From Chitinophagales bacterium (GTDB lineage: Bacteria; Bacteroidota; Bacteroidia; Chitinophagales; Saprospiraceae), in NCBI GenBank assembly GCA_017303475.1, contig JAFLBO010000024.1:20073-84072 (forward strand): a stretch of 64,000 nt of DNA. The letters run 5' to 3'. This document shows, in pieces, positions 17,414-26,840 of this stretch. The translations under genes were made by a program, and so were the position numbers. Under the pieces are notes generated by a model, which was not told the DNA's origin, did not search any database, and was given only the letters and a program-made list of their open reading frames with translations. Position 1 is the stretch's first letter; every line of letters begins with the position of its first letter.

Positions 17414-19159
17414 TTACCATTTCAAGACGATACTCTCTCCCGGATCCAATTCCAGCACTGTACCGCCAGGCAATCCCAGCGTTACAGGCTTAAGGCTCAG
17501 GTTGCCAAAGGCTGCCCAGGATTGCCCCTCCCGATCGAACAATACACGCCAAACTTCAGGCTGAAGCTCTTTTACCTCCCCTACCCGACTGCCCAGCACC
17601 CAAAGCGCCTCATCCAGTTCAGCTTGCTGAAGTTCTGAATATTGCCAAACAACATCAGAAGTGTACAGCATCTTGCCCAAAAGTGCATGGAATAACAACA
17701 CTGTTTGTTGTTGGGTCAGACTGAGATGCTTACCGCCTGGCGATAAAGTAAACAGGTCGGGAGCATGCTGAAACATTCGGCCTTGCATTGGCCAACGGGA
17801 TATCAGGCTTCGCAGGGAGGCCAATGCCCCGGAACGTTCCCTGTGTTGCAGAAAACCCGAAACCGGATTTACCCACTGATTGGAAACATCCGAACTTACC
17901 CGGCAATAATCTGCCACACCCAAAGCAGCGCCAAGCGGCACACCACAGGCGAGCATTTGTTTATGCCCCACCAACTGCCGCAAAAACATCATAGCTTCCC
18001 ACATGACTCCCCCACGGGTTTTGCCCGGTGGCGGAGCCAGCGACACTGCATACAATCCGTCAAGTTTCAATAATTCAAATCCCCACTGATCCAGCATGCG
18101 GTGAAAAACGCCGCTCAGGTATTCTTTTACTCCTTCCTGATAAAAATTGAGGGCATAATACCAACCTCCCCAACGCGGATTCCAACCGGCCTTAATAGCT
18201 TGTCCGTTTTTGTCCTTTAATACCCACTCCGGATTTCGGCGCAGGATTTCAGCTTGTGGGGCAGCCAGAAACGGCGCCAGCCACAATCCGGGTGAAAGGC
18301 CCTTGTTTTTGGCGCCAGCAGCCAAAGCGCCCATGCCGTTAGGAAAGGAGGAGCCGGCCGTAAGCCAATCGCCCAGATTGGACTGCCAACCGTCTTCTAT
18401 CAGGAAAAAAGCAGGCCATTGCGGGGCTGCCGTGGATCTCCATTGTGCAAAACCTTCCATGTTTTCCTGCATAGCAGCTGCAGTAACTTGCTGTGGCAGC
18501 AGGTTTTTACTCGTCCAGCCCAGCGATGCCGGCGCATTTGTTGCGGTGATCTCTGCTGCCTTGCACCAGTCATCATACACTTTTTGTTCTGTGCCATCCG
18601 CCATCCATACATCAAGGGCAGGGAACGAGTGTTGCAACGCCAAACCATCCAGATCCTTGCGTACGGTAAACGAGCCGCTTGCCTGATCGTAAAGGAAAAG
18701 GGTAAAACCTGTGTGTTCGTTGAGGGAGCCTGCAAACAGGCCATGATCCAGGGCTGTGTCCTTCTTTATATAGGTATATGTCCAGGAATGTAATCGTCCT
18801 TTACCTCTGGGAATCCCCGAAATTCGTGTATCCCCCTCCCATTCATGGCGTTTGCGGGCAAAGTTTTTTATCCCCGGAATAGCATCAGTTACCTGTACCT
18901 GTCGAGTTTCGCTACAAGATTGAAACCCATTGGCTAAAAACCTTGCACCTGCCGGCAACGGCAAATGAAACCGGAGTTCCAGTTTTTCGATGGTAACATC
19001 CTGCTTAGGATGCAGAAATATTACATAACGGCCCAAAAGCCCGGAAACATCCGGTTCAAATTGAAAATCCACATAAATCTCCTCAAACGTATTAGCCCGG
19101 TTAGGCTTCAGTTCGTAGATTTTACCATTAACCTGTAATATTGCTTCCCGAAACTGCAT
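17414..19159 (-). CDS. alpha-galactosidase (GH36-type)
   Basis: Hydrolyses terminal alpha-galactosides. The ATG at 19159 gives 581 residues; an in-frame TTG at 19189 is less likely. The N-terminal half is the beta-sandwich of clan GH-D enzymes; the TIM barrel holds FLIEDGWQSNLGDW, GLWLAPFLA and, by the GH36 pattern, the nucleophile Asp367 in LLKLDGLY and the acid/base Asp424 in CRVSSDV. The C terminus ends in a small beta domain. No signal peptide is visible, so it is probably cytoplasmic. No sugar transporter is adjacent. A perfect -7 element is at 19182-19175. Confidence 0.9.
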   Translation of the reverse strand: MQFREAILQVNGKIYELKPNRANTFEEIYVDFQFEPDVSGLLGRYVIFLHPKQDVTIEKLELRFHLPLPAGARFLANGFQSCSETRQVQVTDAIPGIKNFARKRHEWEGDTRISGIPRGKGRLHSWTYTYIKKDTALDHGLFAGSLNEHTGFTLFLYDQASGSFTVRKDLDGLALQHSFPALDVWMADGTEQKVYDDWCKAAEITATNAPASLGWTSKNLLPQQVTAAAMQENMEGFAQWRSTAAPQWPAFFLIEDGWQSNLGDWLTAGSSFPNGMGALAAGAKNKGLSPGLWLAPFLAAPQAEILRRNPEWVLKDKNGQAIKAGWNPRWGGWYYALNFYQEGVKEYLSGVFHRMLDQWGFELLKLDGLYAVSLAPPPGKTRGGVMWEAMMFLRQLVGHKQMLACGVPLGAALGVADYCRVSSDVSNQWVNPVSGFLQHRERSGALASLRSLISRWPMQGRMFQHAPDLFTLSPGGKHLSLTQQQTVLLFHALLGKMLYTSDVVWQYSELQQAELDEALWVLGSRVGEVKELQPEVWRVLFDREGQSWAAFGNLSLKPVTLGLPGGTVLELDPGESIVLKW

Positions 19160-19174
19160 GATCCAGATTTTGCA

Positions 19175-19182
19175 CAAAGATA
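19175..19182 (-). promoter_or_regulatory. candidate -7 element for the alpha-galactosidase gene
   Basis: Minus strand TATCTTTG, a perfect match to TAnnTTTG, 15 bases from the ATG at 19159. No clear -33 element at the expected spacing. Confidence 0.35.
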
Positions 19183-19251
19183 AAACCAATGACTACTATA
19201 ATGGCGTCCCGATGAGACTGTGGGCTTCGACCACATACTGATTTCAGGTTT

Positions 19252-19259
19252 TATTTTTG
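19252..19259 (+). promoter_or_regulatory. candidate -7 element for the PorV-like gene
   Basis: TATTTTTG matches TAnnTTTG 73 bases before the ATG at 19333. No TTG at the right distance, so support is weak. Confidence 0.28.
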
Positions 19260-19295
19260 GATATCAGGTAAAAATAATCACGCTACACCCCCACC

Positions 19296-19330
19296 CACTC
19301 ACTCACTCACTCACTCATTCACTCACTCTC
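19296..19330 (+). repeat. CACT tetranucleotide array
   Basis: About eight units of CACT with one substitution (CATT) directly before the ATG at 19333. The complement, TGAG, makes up the arrays at 20766-20800 and 20871-20884. Confidence 0.85.
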
Positions 19331-19332
19331 CC

Positions 19333-20175
19333 ATGCGTCCATTCCTGCTTTTCTTTCTTTTATGCTTACACTACTCATCGTCTGGTCAGGTTTTTATGCG
19401 TCCGTTTGAAAACGCAGCGGCAATGGGCATGGGAGGCGCAACGGTAGCACTTCCGGGCTTGTCGGCAGGTTTGGCCAATGAGGGTCAATTAGGCCTGGGT
19501 ACGAGATTGGGATTTTTTGCAGGCACGGCGTTGCCTTATGGGATTGAGGGTTGGCAGAGTGCTCATTTTCAAGGCCTTGCAGGTATTGGCAAATATGGTG
19601 GCGCCGGACTGAGTATAGATCATTCCGGAACGGAGGATTATCGGGAGCAGCGCTTTAAACTGGCTTACGGAAGGAGATTGGCAGAGACTTTTTACCTGGG
19701 TGGAAGCGCAGATGTGTTGCGTGCATCAGCGCCTGAGTATGGCTCTTTAACTATGGCTACCTTTAGTTTAAGCGTATTGGCCAGAGCCCTGCCGAAAGTC
19801 TGGATAGGCGCGCGCGTGCAGAACCCTTTACAACAAAAAATTGGCGAAGACCTGATACCTACTGTGCTTAGAATTGGCGCTGTCTGGAGAGCATCCGATT
19901 TGTTTTCCCTCAGTTTTGAAACCGAAAAAGACCTCGAGCGAAAAGCTTTGATAAAGGCCGGATTGGTGTACCAACCTTTACCTTTGCTGCTCATTCGAGC
20001 CGGTATGCGCAGCAACGAAATCACCCGCATGGCTTTCGGCGCCGGCCTCCGACTCAAAAACCGCCTGGCTATTGATCTGGCTTCGGAATGGCACCCGAGT
20101 CTGGGACTCACGCCCTCGGCGATGGTATCCTGGATGGTGAATGAGCCCCGTCCTTCAGGGCAGGGAAAAAAATGA
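19333..20175 (+). CDS. outer-membrane beta-barrel protein, PorV/FadL-like
   Basis: A 280-residue exported protein with a signal peptide ending near SSGQ. The mature N terminus FMRPFENAAAMGMGGATVA resembles the start of the UPF0164/PorV-type barrel (a Gly-rich MGMGGA segment near the mature start). The rest is alternating amphipathic strands ending in polar turns, consistent with an outer-membrane barrel. In T9SS, PorV is the shuttle that delivers cargo to the attachment complex; whether this copy has that role is not certain, and the length is shorter than typical PorV. Its end overlaps the track of rfbC by tight spacing (52 bases). Confidence 0.7.
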   Translation: MRPFLLFFLLCLHYSSSGQVFMRPFENAAAMGMGGATVALPGLSAGLANEGQLGLGTRLGFFAGTALPYGIEGWQSAHFQGLAGIGKYGGAGLSIDHSGTEDYREQRFKLAYGRRLAETFYLGGSADVLRASAPEYGSLTMATFSLSVLARALPKVWIGARVQNPLQQKIGEDLIPTVLRIGAVWRASDLFSLSFETEKDLERKALIKAGLVYQPLPLLLIRAGMRSNEITRMAFGAGLRLKNRLAIDLASEWHPSLGLTPSAMVSWMVNEPRPSGQGKK

Positions 20176-20227
20176 TTATTACCCCATCCTTCATGATGGG
20201 GATAACAATGAAAAAAATGGTTATTGC

Positions 20228-20773
20228 ATGCCTGTTACCACAACACCTATTTCTGGTCTTTTAGTTTTTGAACCCGCTGTTTTTCAGGATGAGCGTGGTT
20301 ATTTTTTCGAAAGTTATAATCGTAAAACCTGGGCTGCCGCCGGTATAACTACGGAGTTTGTACAGGATAACCAGGCTCGTTCTACTAAAGGGGTATTGCG
20401 CGGATTGCATTATCAGGTTGGCGATATGGCACAGGCTAAATTGGTTCGGGTGGTGGAAGGTGAAGTGCTGGATGTGGCAGTAGACCTGCGGGAAGATTCG
20501 CCCACACTGGGACATTGGTTCAGCATCCGCCTGAGTGCCGAAAACAAAAAACAATTGCTGGTGCCCCGAGGCTTCGCTCACGGATATGTGGTGCTGAGCG
20601 ATACTGCTGAGTTCGTGTACAAATGCGACAACTTCTACTCCAAAGCCCACGAAGGCGGCATCCGCTTCGATGATCCGGCCCTCAACATCAACTGGGAGTT
20701 TGATTTGTCGGAAGTACTGGTATCAGAAAAAGATCTGCTCCTCCCAGGATTCGAAGATAGGAGAAGTGAGTGA
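20228..20773 (+). CDS. rfbC: dTDP-4-dehydrorhamnose 3,5-epimerase
   Basis: Third enzyme of dTDP-L-rhamnose synthesis, epimerising C3 and C5 of the 4-keto sugar. The ATG at 20228 gives 181 residues starting MPVTTTPISG, the usual length; longer in-frame starts overlap the previous gene. Cupin motifs are FQDERGYFFE, the catalytic His in RGLHYQ, VPRGFAHGYVVLS and the Tyr in YKCDNFYSK. The other rfb genes (A, B, D) are not in the window. The last codons and the TGA stop (20771-20773) lie at the start of a TGAG tetranucleotide array, so the repeat supplies the stop. Confidence 0.95.
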   Translation: MPVTTTPISGLLVFEPAVFQDERGYFFESYNRKTWAAAGITTEFVQDNQARSTKGVLRGLHYQVGDMAQAKLVRVVEGEVLDVAVDLREDSPTLGHWFSIRLSAENKKQLLVPRGFAHGYVVLSDTAEFVYKCDNFYSKAHEGGIRFDDPALNINWEFDLSEVLVSEKDLLLPGFEDRRSE

Positions 20774-20782
20774 ATGAGTGAA

Positions 20783-20884
20783 TGAGTGAGTGAGTGGGGG
20801 TTACCACTAAGCCACAGAGGGCACTAAGGAGAATCTTTCTTAGTGTCCTCTGTGGCTTAGTGGTAACCCCCACTCACTCACTCA
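20783..20884. repeat. 46-bp-arm palindrome between convergent genes
   Basis: Left arm 20783-20828 and right arm 20839-20884 are complementary over 46 positions with one G-U type mismatch; the loop is 10 bases. The outer part is TGAG repeats, the inner part contains a unique stem around CCACTAAGCCACAGAGG. The right arm includes the stop codon of the RND gene (20882-20884). It probably acts as a bidirectional terminator for rfbC and the efflux operon. Confidence 0.9.
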
Positions 20885-23800
20885 AATCTTCGGCGCCAAC
20901 ATTTTGTACAATACTGGCGTGACTATCCTGGACAACAGGGTACTGGATATTAGACCACCGATAAGCACGTATGCCAGTGGCGAATACAAAGGATTTTCTT
21001 CCACTGCGATGGGCAACAACCCACCAATGGCCGTAAGGGAAGTGAGCAAAATGGGCACAAAACGTATCTCGCCAGCTTCCTGGATGGCATCATCGAGGGA
21101 GCGCCCCTCTTCCCTGAGCTGATTGGTAAAATCAACCAGCAAAATAGAGTTTTTCACTTCTATACCCATCAAGGCGATCAAACCCACTACTACAGTGAAG
21201 GAGAATGGATAGCCCGTGGCCAACAACATTAATATGGCGCCAATGATCCCCAACGGAATAACCGACAACACAATAATGGTGCTCTTGAAGGTCCGGAATT
21301 CCAGGATCAATACTGCCAGCAATCCAAAAATGGTGAGCAGGATGATAGGTCCCATACCGCCAAAAGAACGCTCGGCACTTTCTACATCGCCAGCCATTCG
21401 GTAGGAATAACCGGATGGCATGTCCATTTCAGCCATTTTTTTGCTCAAATCGCGGTTGAGTTCGGCAGATAAATAGCCGGTTTTCACAAAAGCAGTTACA
21501 GCCGTAAATCGCTCTTTATCGTAATGCTGAATGTAATTTGGCGAAGGTTGGAATACAATTTGGGCTACCTGACTGAGCGGAATAGCCGTACCTGGAATGT
21601 TGTTGATGTAGAGTTTATTCAGCACATCAAGCGTGGCCGTAGCGCCGGTTTTCGGCACGGTAACCATCAGATTGTACTCTTCTCCATCCTGTTCGGAAGT
21701 AAAAGAACCCATCGGAATACCGGCAATGGCCAACCGCACCATTCGGTCAATTTCAGCCACCGGAATGCCCATGGTGGCTGCTTTTTCTTTGTTGATCTTG
21801 ATTTTCAGGTCGGTTTTGATGGTGGCAATAGGGTTATCAATATAAATAGTACCCTCTGTGGCTCCAAGCAGGTTTTCTACCCTGCCGGCAATACTCCGCA
21901 AAGAATCCAGGTTTTCACCAAAAATCCGAATCGCGATAGGCGCTTCAATAGGTGGCCCCTGTTCAAAATCCTTCACGTTGATGACCGCTCCGGGAACGTT
22001 ATTAAGCTTTTCGCGCAGCTCATCAATCAGGGCAATTTTTACCGGTGGTGGTGTTTTTTCCTGCAATTGCACAAAAATCTGAGCATAATCAAACGATTCA
22101 ACCTCACGGATCACATTGTAATAAATACGCGGATTACCCCGACCCACATTGGTGGCAAACCAGGTGATCTGCGCCTTTCCACCTGTGTACCTGGAAACCG
22201 GTTGCACTGAATCAGGCAACAAATGGTGTTGCCTGAACTCCGGCGCCACATACTCCTGCAACACAGAGTCTACAATAGCCGCAATCTGGTTGGTTTGCTC
22301 CAGATTGGTTCCCACTGATGCATCCACATCAATATAAAACATCGGACGCTCACTGGCCGGGAACACCGCAAAACCTGCTTTGCCGGCCAGACTCAGTACC
22401 CCAAAAAATATCAGCGCCGCAACCGCCATCGAAGTTTTAGGATACTCCAATGATTTGTGCAATAAACGCGCATACGTGCCGGAAATAAGCCATTTCAAGC
22501 CGCGAAGGAACAAATTACCCCGCGGATCGTGATGCTCCGCCAGAATACGGCTACCCAAAAATGGCACGATGGTAAGCGACACAAACAAGGATGCCAATAC
22601 ACACAACACTACTGCCAGGGGCAAGGAACGGATGAAATCGCCGGAGGCTTCAGGCAAAAACACCAGAGGCAAAAAAGCCAGCACCAGTGTGGCTGTGCAG
22701 CCCAAAACCGCCAGGCCAATCTGTTTGGTAGCCAGAATAGCCGCCTCACGTCGGGAGTGGCCCTCCCGCAGCCACCTTTCTATATTTTCTACCACCACAA
22801 TACTGTCGTCTACCAATATCCCTAGAGCGATAATTAACCCTACAATACTCAACTGATTCAACGAATACCCCATCTGATCCAGGGCAAACAGGCCTATGGC
22901 AATACTCAGCGGAATAGAAATCATCACCACCAGCGAAGCGCGCCAGCCAAGGGGCAACAAGGTGAGTAACACCAGCAAAATGGCAATCCCGAAATCCTTG
23001 GCAAAACGTCCCAAGCGCTTGCTTACCGAGTCGTTTTGATCAAAAACGCGGGCATAATCCATATTTTTAGGCAGCTCCGCCTGCCAGGCCGCTACCTTGT
23101 CGTTCACCTGTTTTCCCACCACCGAGATATTTTGCTCATCTTTCATGCGGGCAGTTACCCACACGCATCGGGTGCCGTTCACACGCGCCAGATGTCGGTT
23201 TTCCTCATATGCCCAGTCTACCTCCGCCAGATCGCGCAGGTAAAGCACCCTGCCATTCTGGCCGTTGACAAGTGTATTGCGTACTTCTTCAATACTCTGA
23301 TAATCGCCACTGGTTTCCACATTGAAGGTACGTTTGCCCACTTCCACCGAACCGCCTGGAATACTCACATTTTCGCTTTGAAGTGCGCCCAGCACCCTGC
23401 TTACCGGTATATTTTCAGCAGCCATTTTGGGCAAATTCAGGGCTATACGCAGTTCCCGTTTGGGATATCCCCAGGTATCGGCGGCCTTGATGCCCGGTAT
23501 TTTTTCCAGACTCTCCTCCAAGGCTTCCGCCTGGGTGCGCAACTCTGCCCAGGAGGCATTTTCAGAAATAATGGCGCCCTGCAAAATGGCTACGTCCGAG
23601 GAGGAAAACTTTTGAATCTGAAGCCGGTAAATATCATCCGGCAATTCCGCGCGGGCAGCATTCACCTCCCGGATTACCTCATCGTATTTTTTATCTGCGT
23701 CTTCACCATGTTTGAATTCGATGGTTAGGATCATTACGCCGTTGAACGACAGAGACCGCATACGGTCAATGTTTTCCAGAGCGCCCAGGCGCGACTCCAG

Positions 23801-23998
23801 TTTATCGGTTATTTTGTCTTCCATTTCCGCCGGACCGGCGCCTGGATAAACCACCACCACATTATAGCCTGGAGGTGCAAATTTGGGGTCTTCTGCACGG
23901 GGCATGTTGAACATAGAGCCCAGCCCCAGAGCCATCACGAAGCAAAATATGATGAAAGTGAACTGTGAGTTCTTGACTGAGAATTCAGCGATTTTCAT
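20882..23998 (-). CDS. RND-family efflux permease
   Basis: Inner-membrane proton-driven pump of the tripartite efflux system. The ATG at 23998 gives 1038 residues (MKIAEFSVKNSQF); a TTG at 24019 is rejected. The RND layout is complete: first membrane helix, periplasmic loop with the porter subdomains (YPGAGPAEMEDKITDKLE), helices 2-6 with GILVDDSIVVVENIER (the acidic relay pair of helix 4), a second large loop, and helices 8-12 ending VGLIALMGIEVKNSILLVDF. Length and motifs suit the HAE/HME-like families; the substrate is not predictable. Last gene of the TetR-TolC-MFP-RND operon, 64 bases after the MFP gene. Confidence 0.95.
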   Translation of the reverse strand: MKIAEFSVKNSQFTFIIFCFVMALGLGSMFNMPRAEDPKFAPPGYNVVVVYPGAGPAEMEDKITDKLESRLGALENIDRMRSLSFNGVMILTIEFKHGEDADKKYDEVIREVNAARAELPDDIYRLQIQKFSSSDVAILQGAIISENASWAELRTQAEALEESLEKIPGIKAADTWGYPKRELRIALNLPKMAAENIPVSRVLGALQSENVSIPGGSVEVGKRTFNVETSGDYQSIEEVRNTLVNGQNGRVLYLRDLAEVDWAYEENRHLARVNGTRCVWVTARMKDEQNISVVGKQVNDKVAAWQAELPKNMDYARVFDQNDSVSKRLGRFAKDFGIAILLVLLTLLPLGWRASLVVMISIPLSIAIGLFALDQMGYSLNQLSIVGLIIALGILVDDSIVVVENIERWLREGHSRREAAILATKQIGLAVLGCTATLVLAFLPLVFLPEASGDFIRSLPLAVVLCVLASLFVSLTIVPFLGSRILAEHHDPRGNLFLRGLKWLISGTYARLLHKSLEYPKTSMAVAALIFFGVLSLAGKAGFAVFPASERPMFYIDVDASVGTNLEQTNQIAAIVDSVLQEYVAPEFRQHHLLPDSVQPVSRYTGGKAQITWFATNVGRGNPRIYYNVIREVESFDYAQIFVQLQEKTPPPVKIALIDELREKLNNVPGAVINVKDFEQGPPIEAPIAIRIFGENLDSLRSIAGRVENLLGATEGTIYIDNPIATIKTDLKIKINKEKAATMGIPVAEIDRMVRLAIAGIPMGSFTSEQDGEEYNLMVTVPKTGATATLDVLNKLYINNIPGTAIPLSQVAQIVFQPSPNYIQHYDKERFTAVTAFVKTGYLSAELNRDLSKKMAEMDMPSGYSYRMAGDVESAERSFGGMGPIILLTIFGLLAVLILEFRTFKSTIIVLSVIPLGIIGAILMLLATGYPFSFTVVVGLIALMGIEVKNSILLVDFTNQLREEGRSLDDAIQEAGEIRFVPILLTSLTAIGGLLPIAVEENPLYSPLAYVLIGGLISSTLLSRIVTPVLYKMLAPKI

Positions 23999-24062
23999 AA
24001 GCCTAAGGTGGCTGAACAAGCCATTTTACGAGGTTGAAAGAGAAAAATAAGGACTGTTGAGC

Positions 24063-25172
24063 CTAGCGTCCACTGTCTGATTGTCCTGCAGTTTGCTTCC
24101 GCACTTTTTTCTTTTCGTTGAGGTATGGAGCTCCACTGGTTACCACCTCGGTTACCCCCTCCAAGCCGGAAGCAATTACAGCCTGATTCCCTTCCATAAA
24201 CGCCACCTTGACAGACAGTTTTTTTACACTTTCACCATCCGGCTGAATGGCAAAAACAAAGGCTTCCTGGCCGTTTCCTTCCACCAGCGCTTCAACAGGA
24301 ATCATGGTATATGCCCTTGACTGCGAAGGCTTTATAGCTACTTCAGCAAACAAACCCGGGGCAAAACGCTTGCCCTGTGGTTGTATCCGGATTTCTACCG
24401 GATAGAGCCCGCTGGCTGGATCGGCGGCTGGCGCCAGATCGGTAATTTTCCCCTGGAAAAGTGTTCCTTCATAAGCATCCATACGCACCTCTGCCGGCAT
24501 GCCCAGGTTCAGTCTGGCCCAGTCTCTGTCGCTTACGTTTATCTGCACTACCCAATCGTTGGCGCCGGTTTCAAACAGCACGAACATAGGCATACCCGGA
24601 CCGGTGATTTCCCCTTCATTGGCCAGTTTTTTGATAATTTTGCCAGCTCTGGTTGCGCGGATTTCGGCGTATTGCTGGTTGAAAGTAGCAATGCGCACTG
24701 TTTCTTTAGCCACATCCCGACCGGTAGTCGCATTTTGCAATAGTTCAAGCGTAGCACTGCTGTCGCGGTACAAGCCCTCCACCCGGGAAAGATCGCGTTC
24801 GGCTTTGGTTAAGCCTTGCTGGGCCTGAGCCACCTGCGCGTCGATTTCTGTTTTATCCAATACTGCCAGCAGTTGCCCGGCCCGCACCATATCGCCTTCA
24901 TCAACATAGATTTTGCGGATAACCCCTCCAATTTTAAAGGATAGCCGTTGTTCGGCCGATGAGGTAAGGATGCCGCTGGACGTAATGGGCAGCGATATGC
25001 TTTTTTGTTGCACAGCAGCAGTATAAACCGGAATGCGTTCATCGGCCAGAGTGGGCGCCGCATCGGTGGATGGCTGGGAGCCGCAGCCGCCCAGGAGGAA
25101 GCAAAGCCCTGAGATAGCCAAAAGCGCCAATATGGCGGGGAGAAACACTTTTTTGAAGGATAAAGTATCCAT
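24063..25172 (-). CDS. RND efflux periplasmic adaptor lipoprotein (MFP)
   Basis: Connects the pump to the outer-membrane channel. The 369-residue protein has a signal peptide with a lipobox-like LLGGCGS (Cys30), a barrel-sandwich half (FKIGGVIRKIYVDEGDMVRAGQLLAVLD, split by the hairpin), an alpha-hairpin of coiled-coil type (about 110-160) and the second half ATRAGKIIKKLANEGE, then beta-barrel and membrane-proximal domains. Typical HlyD/AcrA arrangement and length. Located between the TolC and RND genes, 127 bases after tolC-like stop. Confidence 0.94.
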   Translation of the reverse strand: MDTLSFKKVFLPAILALLAISGLCFLLGGCGSQPSTDAAPTLADERIPVYTAAVQQKSISLPITSSGILTSSAEQRLSFKIGGVIRKIYVDEGDMVRAGQLLAVLDKTEIDAQVAQAQQGLTKAERDLSRVEGLYRDSSATLELLQNATTGRDVAKETVRIATFNQQYAEIRATRAGKIIKKLANEGEITGPGMPMFVLFETGANDWVVQINVSDRDWARLNLGMPAEVRMDAYEGTLFQGKITDLAPAADPASGLYPVEIRIQPQGKRFAPGLFAEVAIKPSQSRAYTMIPVEALVEGNGQEAFVFAIQPDGESVKKLSVKVAFMEGNQAVIASGLEGVTEVVTSGAPYLNEKKKVRKQTAGQSDSGR

Positions 25173-25299
25173 ATTGAGGGTGTTGAGCTTGTGATTAGGT
25201 TATATGATTCTGGGTTATTGTTGTGACAGTTGCAACACCGAATTTTGGTGATGCTGTAATCGCTGCTGGATGGTTTCTTTGTTCATAGGAAACAAGGTT

Positions 25300-26706
25300 T
25301 TAGATGCCAGCTGCTTTTTTCAGTGCAGCTTCTTTCAAAAGCACTTCCGACCAGGCAATCACTTGTTGTAATCGGGCGGCTGTTACGCGGTTTTGTGCAT
25401 CCAGGTATTCCAGTAATAATGCCTGTCCGGCGCGGTATTTATTATTGACAATCCGAAAGGTTTCCTCAGCGGCACGCAAGCCAACAGAGCTGGATTGAAA
25501 ACTGTTTTGCGCGGCTTCCAGGTCGTGCCAGGCGGCCGTTACCTGCAGAGTAATTTGTTGTTCAACGAGTTCGGTTTTAGCCCGAACTGTTTCAGCCTGC
25601 AGACGCGCCTCCTGGGTTTTGGAGCGCCTTAGACCGCCATCAAACAAGTCGTACGACAAACCAACCTGGGCCAGCACATAGGCTTGTTCCTTGCTGAATG
25701 TATAACCAAAGCCCTGAAAACCGAAAGAGCCTCCGAGGTACAGATCAGGCAATTTCAGGTTGGCATTGTTGCGACGCACATCAGTTTCAGCAGCCAGCTG
25801 GCCGGCTTTGAGCGCATCCAGTTCATGCCTGTTTTCCAGGCTTTGCGCTACCAGATCCTGGGGTTGATAAACCGGAACTGGCATTTTCAGCAGCGCAGAA
25901 TCAACCTCTATGGGTGCGTTTAACTCCTTGTTGAGCAAAAAATTGAAATAGGCTTGTACGTTCTCCTGCTGTCGGCGCAGAGTGTAAATTTCATTGTCGG
26001 CCTTGCTGAGTTCGTAATCTGCGGTAGCCACTATATCGCGGGTGGCGACATTGTTTTTCACCAGGCTTTCATTGAACCGGCGAAGCTCAGTGAGCACCGT
26101 GCGGGTATTGAGCCATATTTTTTCCGCTTCGAGGGTGCGCAGATATTGCAGGTAAGCTTCAGTAATCTGGTATCGAAGATCATGGGTTCCGGCCGCCTTT
26201 TCCGCTGTTTTGCTGCTGAGCAAATGTTGTTGAATTTGCCGGTTATACTTCAGGTCGGAATTGAACACCGGATAGGCAAAGGAAATTTTGGTTTCGTGGA
26301 AGTTGTTGGGCAGGAACTGAATCTGCTGATTCTCCAGCGTTGGAAAAACCCCTGGCACCACGCCGGGTGGAAGGTTGCCGGGAACGGCATTTAGCGCATT
26401 CAGGTTGCCATATACATTGTTCAGTAGATCGCCGATGGGGAAATCAATTTTCCGGCCACCGGCAGCAACCGTGTAATTGGCGTCGAAAGTGAATTTAGGC
26501 ATTCCCAGGGCATTTGCCTGCCGGAGCAACTCCTGCTGACGGGAAATATCCAGACCTTGTTGTTTGAGTTGGAGACTGGTTTGAAGTCCTTCCTGAACAT
26601 ATCGCTCCAGAATAGCCGATTGCGCACGTAAATCAGGAGTAGACAACAACAAACCAATCAGCAACAGAACAGTTGTAAAAAATAGGTTGGGCAGAGTATA
26701 ACGCAT
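25300..26706 (-). CDS. TolC-family outer-membrane efflux channel
   Basis: A 468-residue outer-membrane protein with signal peptide (cleavage near LRAQ). Two halves of long amphipathic helices (ILERYVQEGLQTSLQLKQQGLDISRQQELLRQANALG and the matching segment around NNANLKLPDLYLGGSFGFQ, both partly coiled coil) are the duplicated OEP repeats that build the periplasmic tunnel. Exports the substrate taken over from the MFP-RND pair encoded directly downstream. Confidence 0.94.
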   Translation of the reverse strand: MRYTLPNLFFTTVLLLIGLLLSTPDLRAQSAILERYVQEGLQTSLQLKQQGLDISRQQELLRQANALGMPKFTFDANYTVAAGGRKIDFPIGDLLNNVYGNLNALNAVPGNLPPGVVPGVFPTLENQQIQFLPNNFHETKISFAYPVFNSDLKYNRQIQQHLLSSKTAEKAAGTHDLRYQITEAYLQYLRTLEAEKIWLNTRTVLTELRRFNESLVKNNVATRDIVATADYELSKADNEIYTLRRQQENVQAYFNFLLNKELNAPIEVDSALLKMPVPVYQPQDLVAQSLENRHELDALKAGQLAAETDVRRNNANLKLPDLYLGGSFGFQGFGYTFSKEQAYVLAQVGLSYDLFDGGLRRSKTQEARLQAETVRAKTELVEQQITLQVTAAWHDLEAAQNSFQSSSVGLRAAEETFRIVNNKYRAGQALLLEYLDAQNRVTAARLQQVIAWSEVLLKEAALKKAAGI

Positions 26707-26752
26707 AAGACAAAAACAACTTTTAGAAACTGAACAGCGTTTATTGACGGTA

Positions 26753-26780
26753 CAAAAAAAGGCAGTCGCTACGGACTGCT
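26753..26780 (-). terminator. weak terminator or attenuator between tetR-like and tolC-like genes
   Basis: Minus strand: a 6-bp stem (GCAGTC with GACTGC, 6-base loop, 26779-26762) followed by seven U residues (26760-26754). It could lower read-through from the regulator into the pump genes. Confidence 0.5.
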
Positions 26781-26840
26781 CAAGAGAAAAGTGGTGAATG
26801 GTTGATTTTGAGGTCTGAGTGGTTGGTTTCGGGGTGCGGG

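Noticed and set aside
21524..23728. Two frames of about 230 residues on the plus strand
   Set aside because: Antisense to the RND permease gene and without recognisable motifs.
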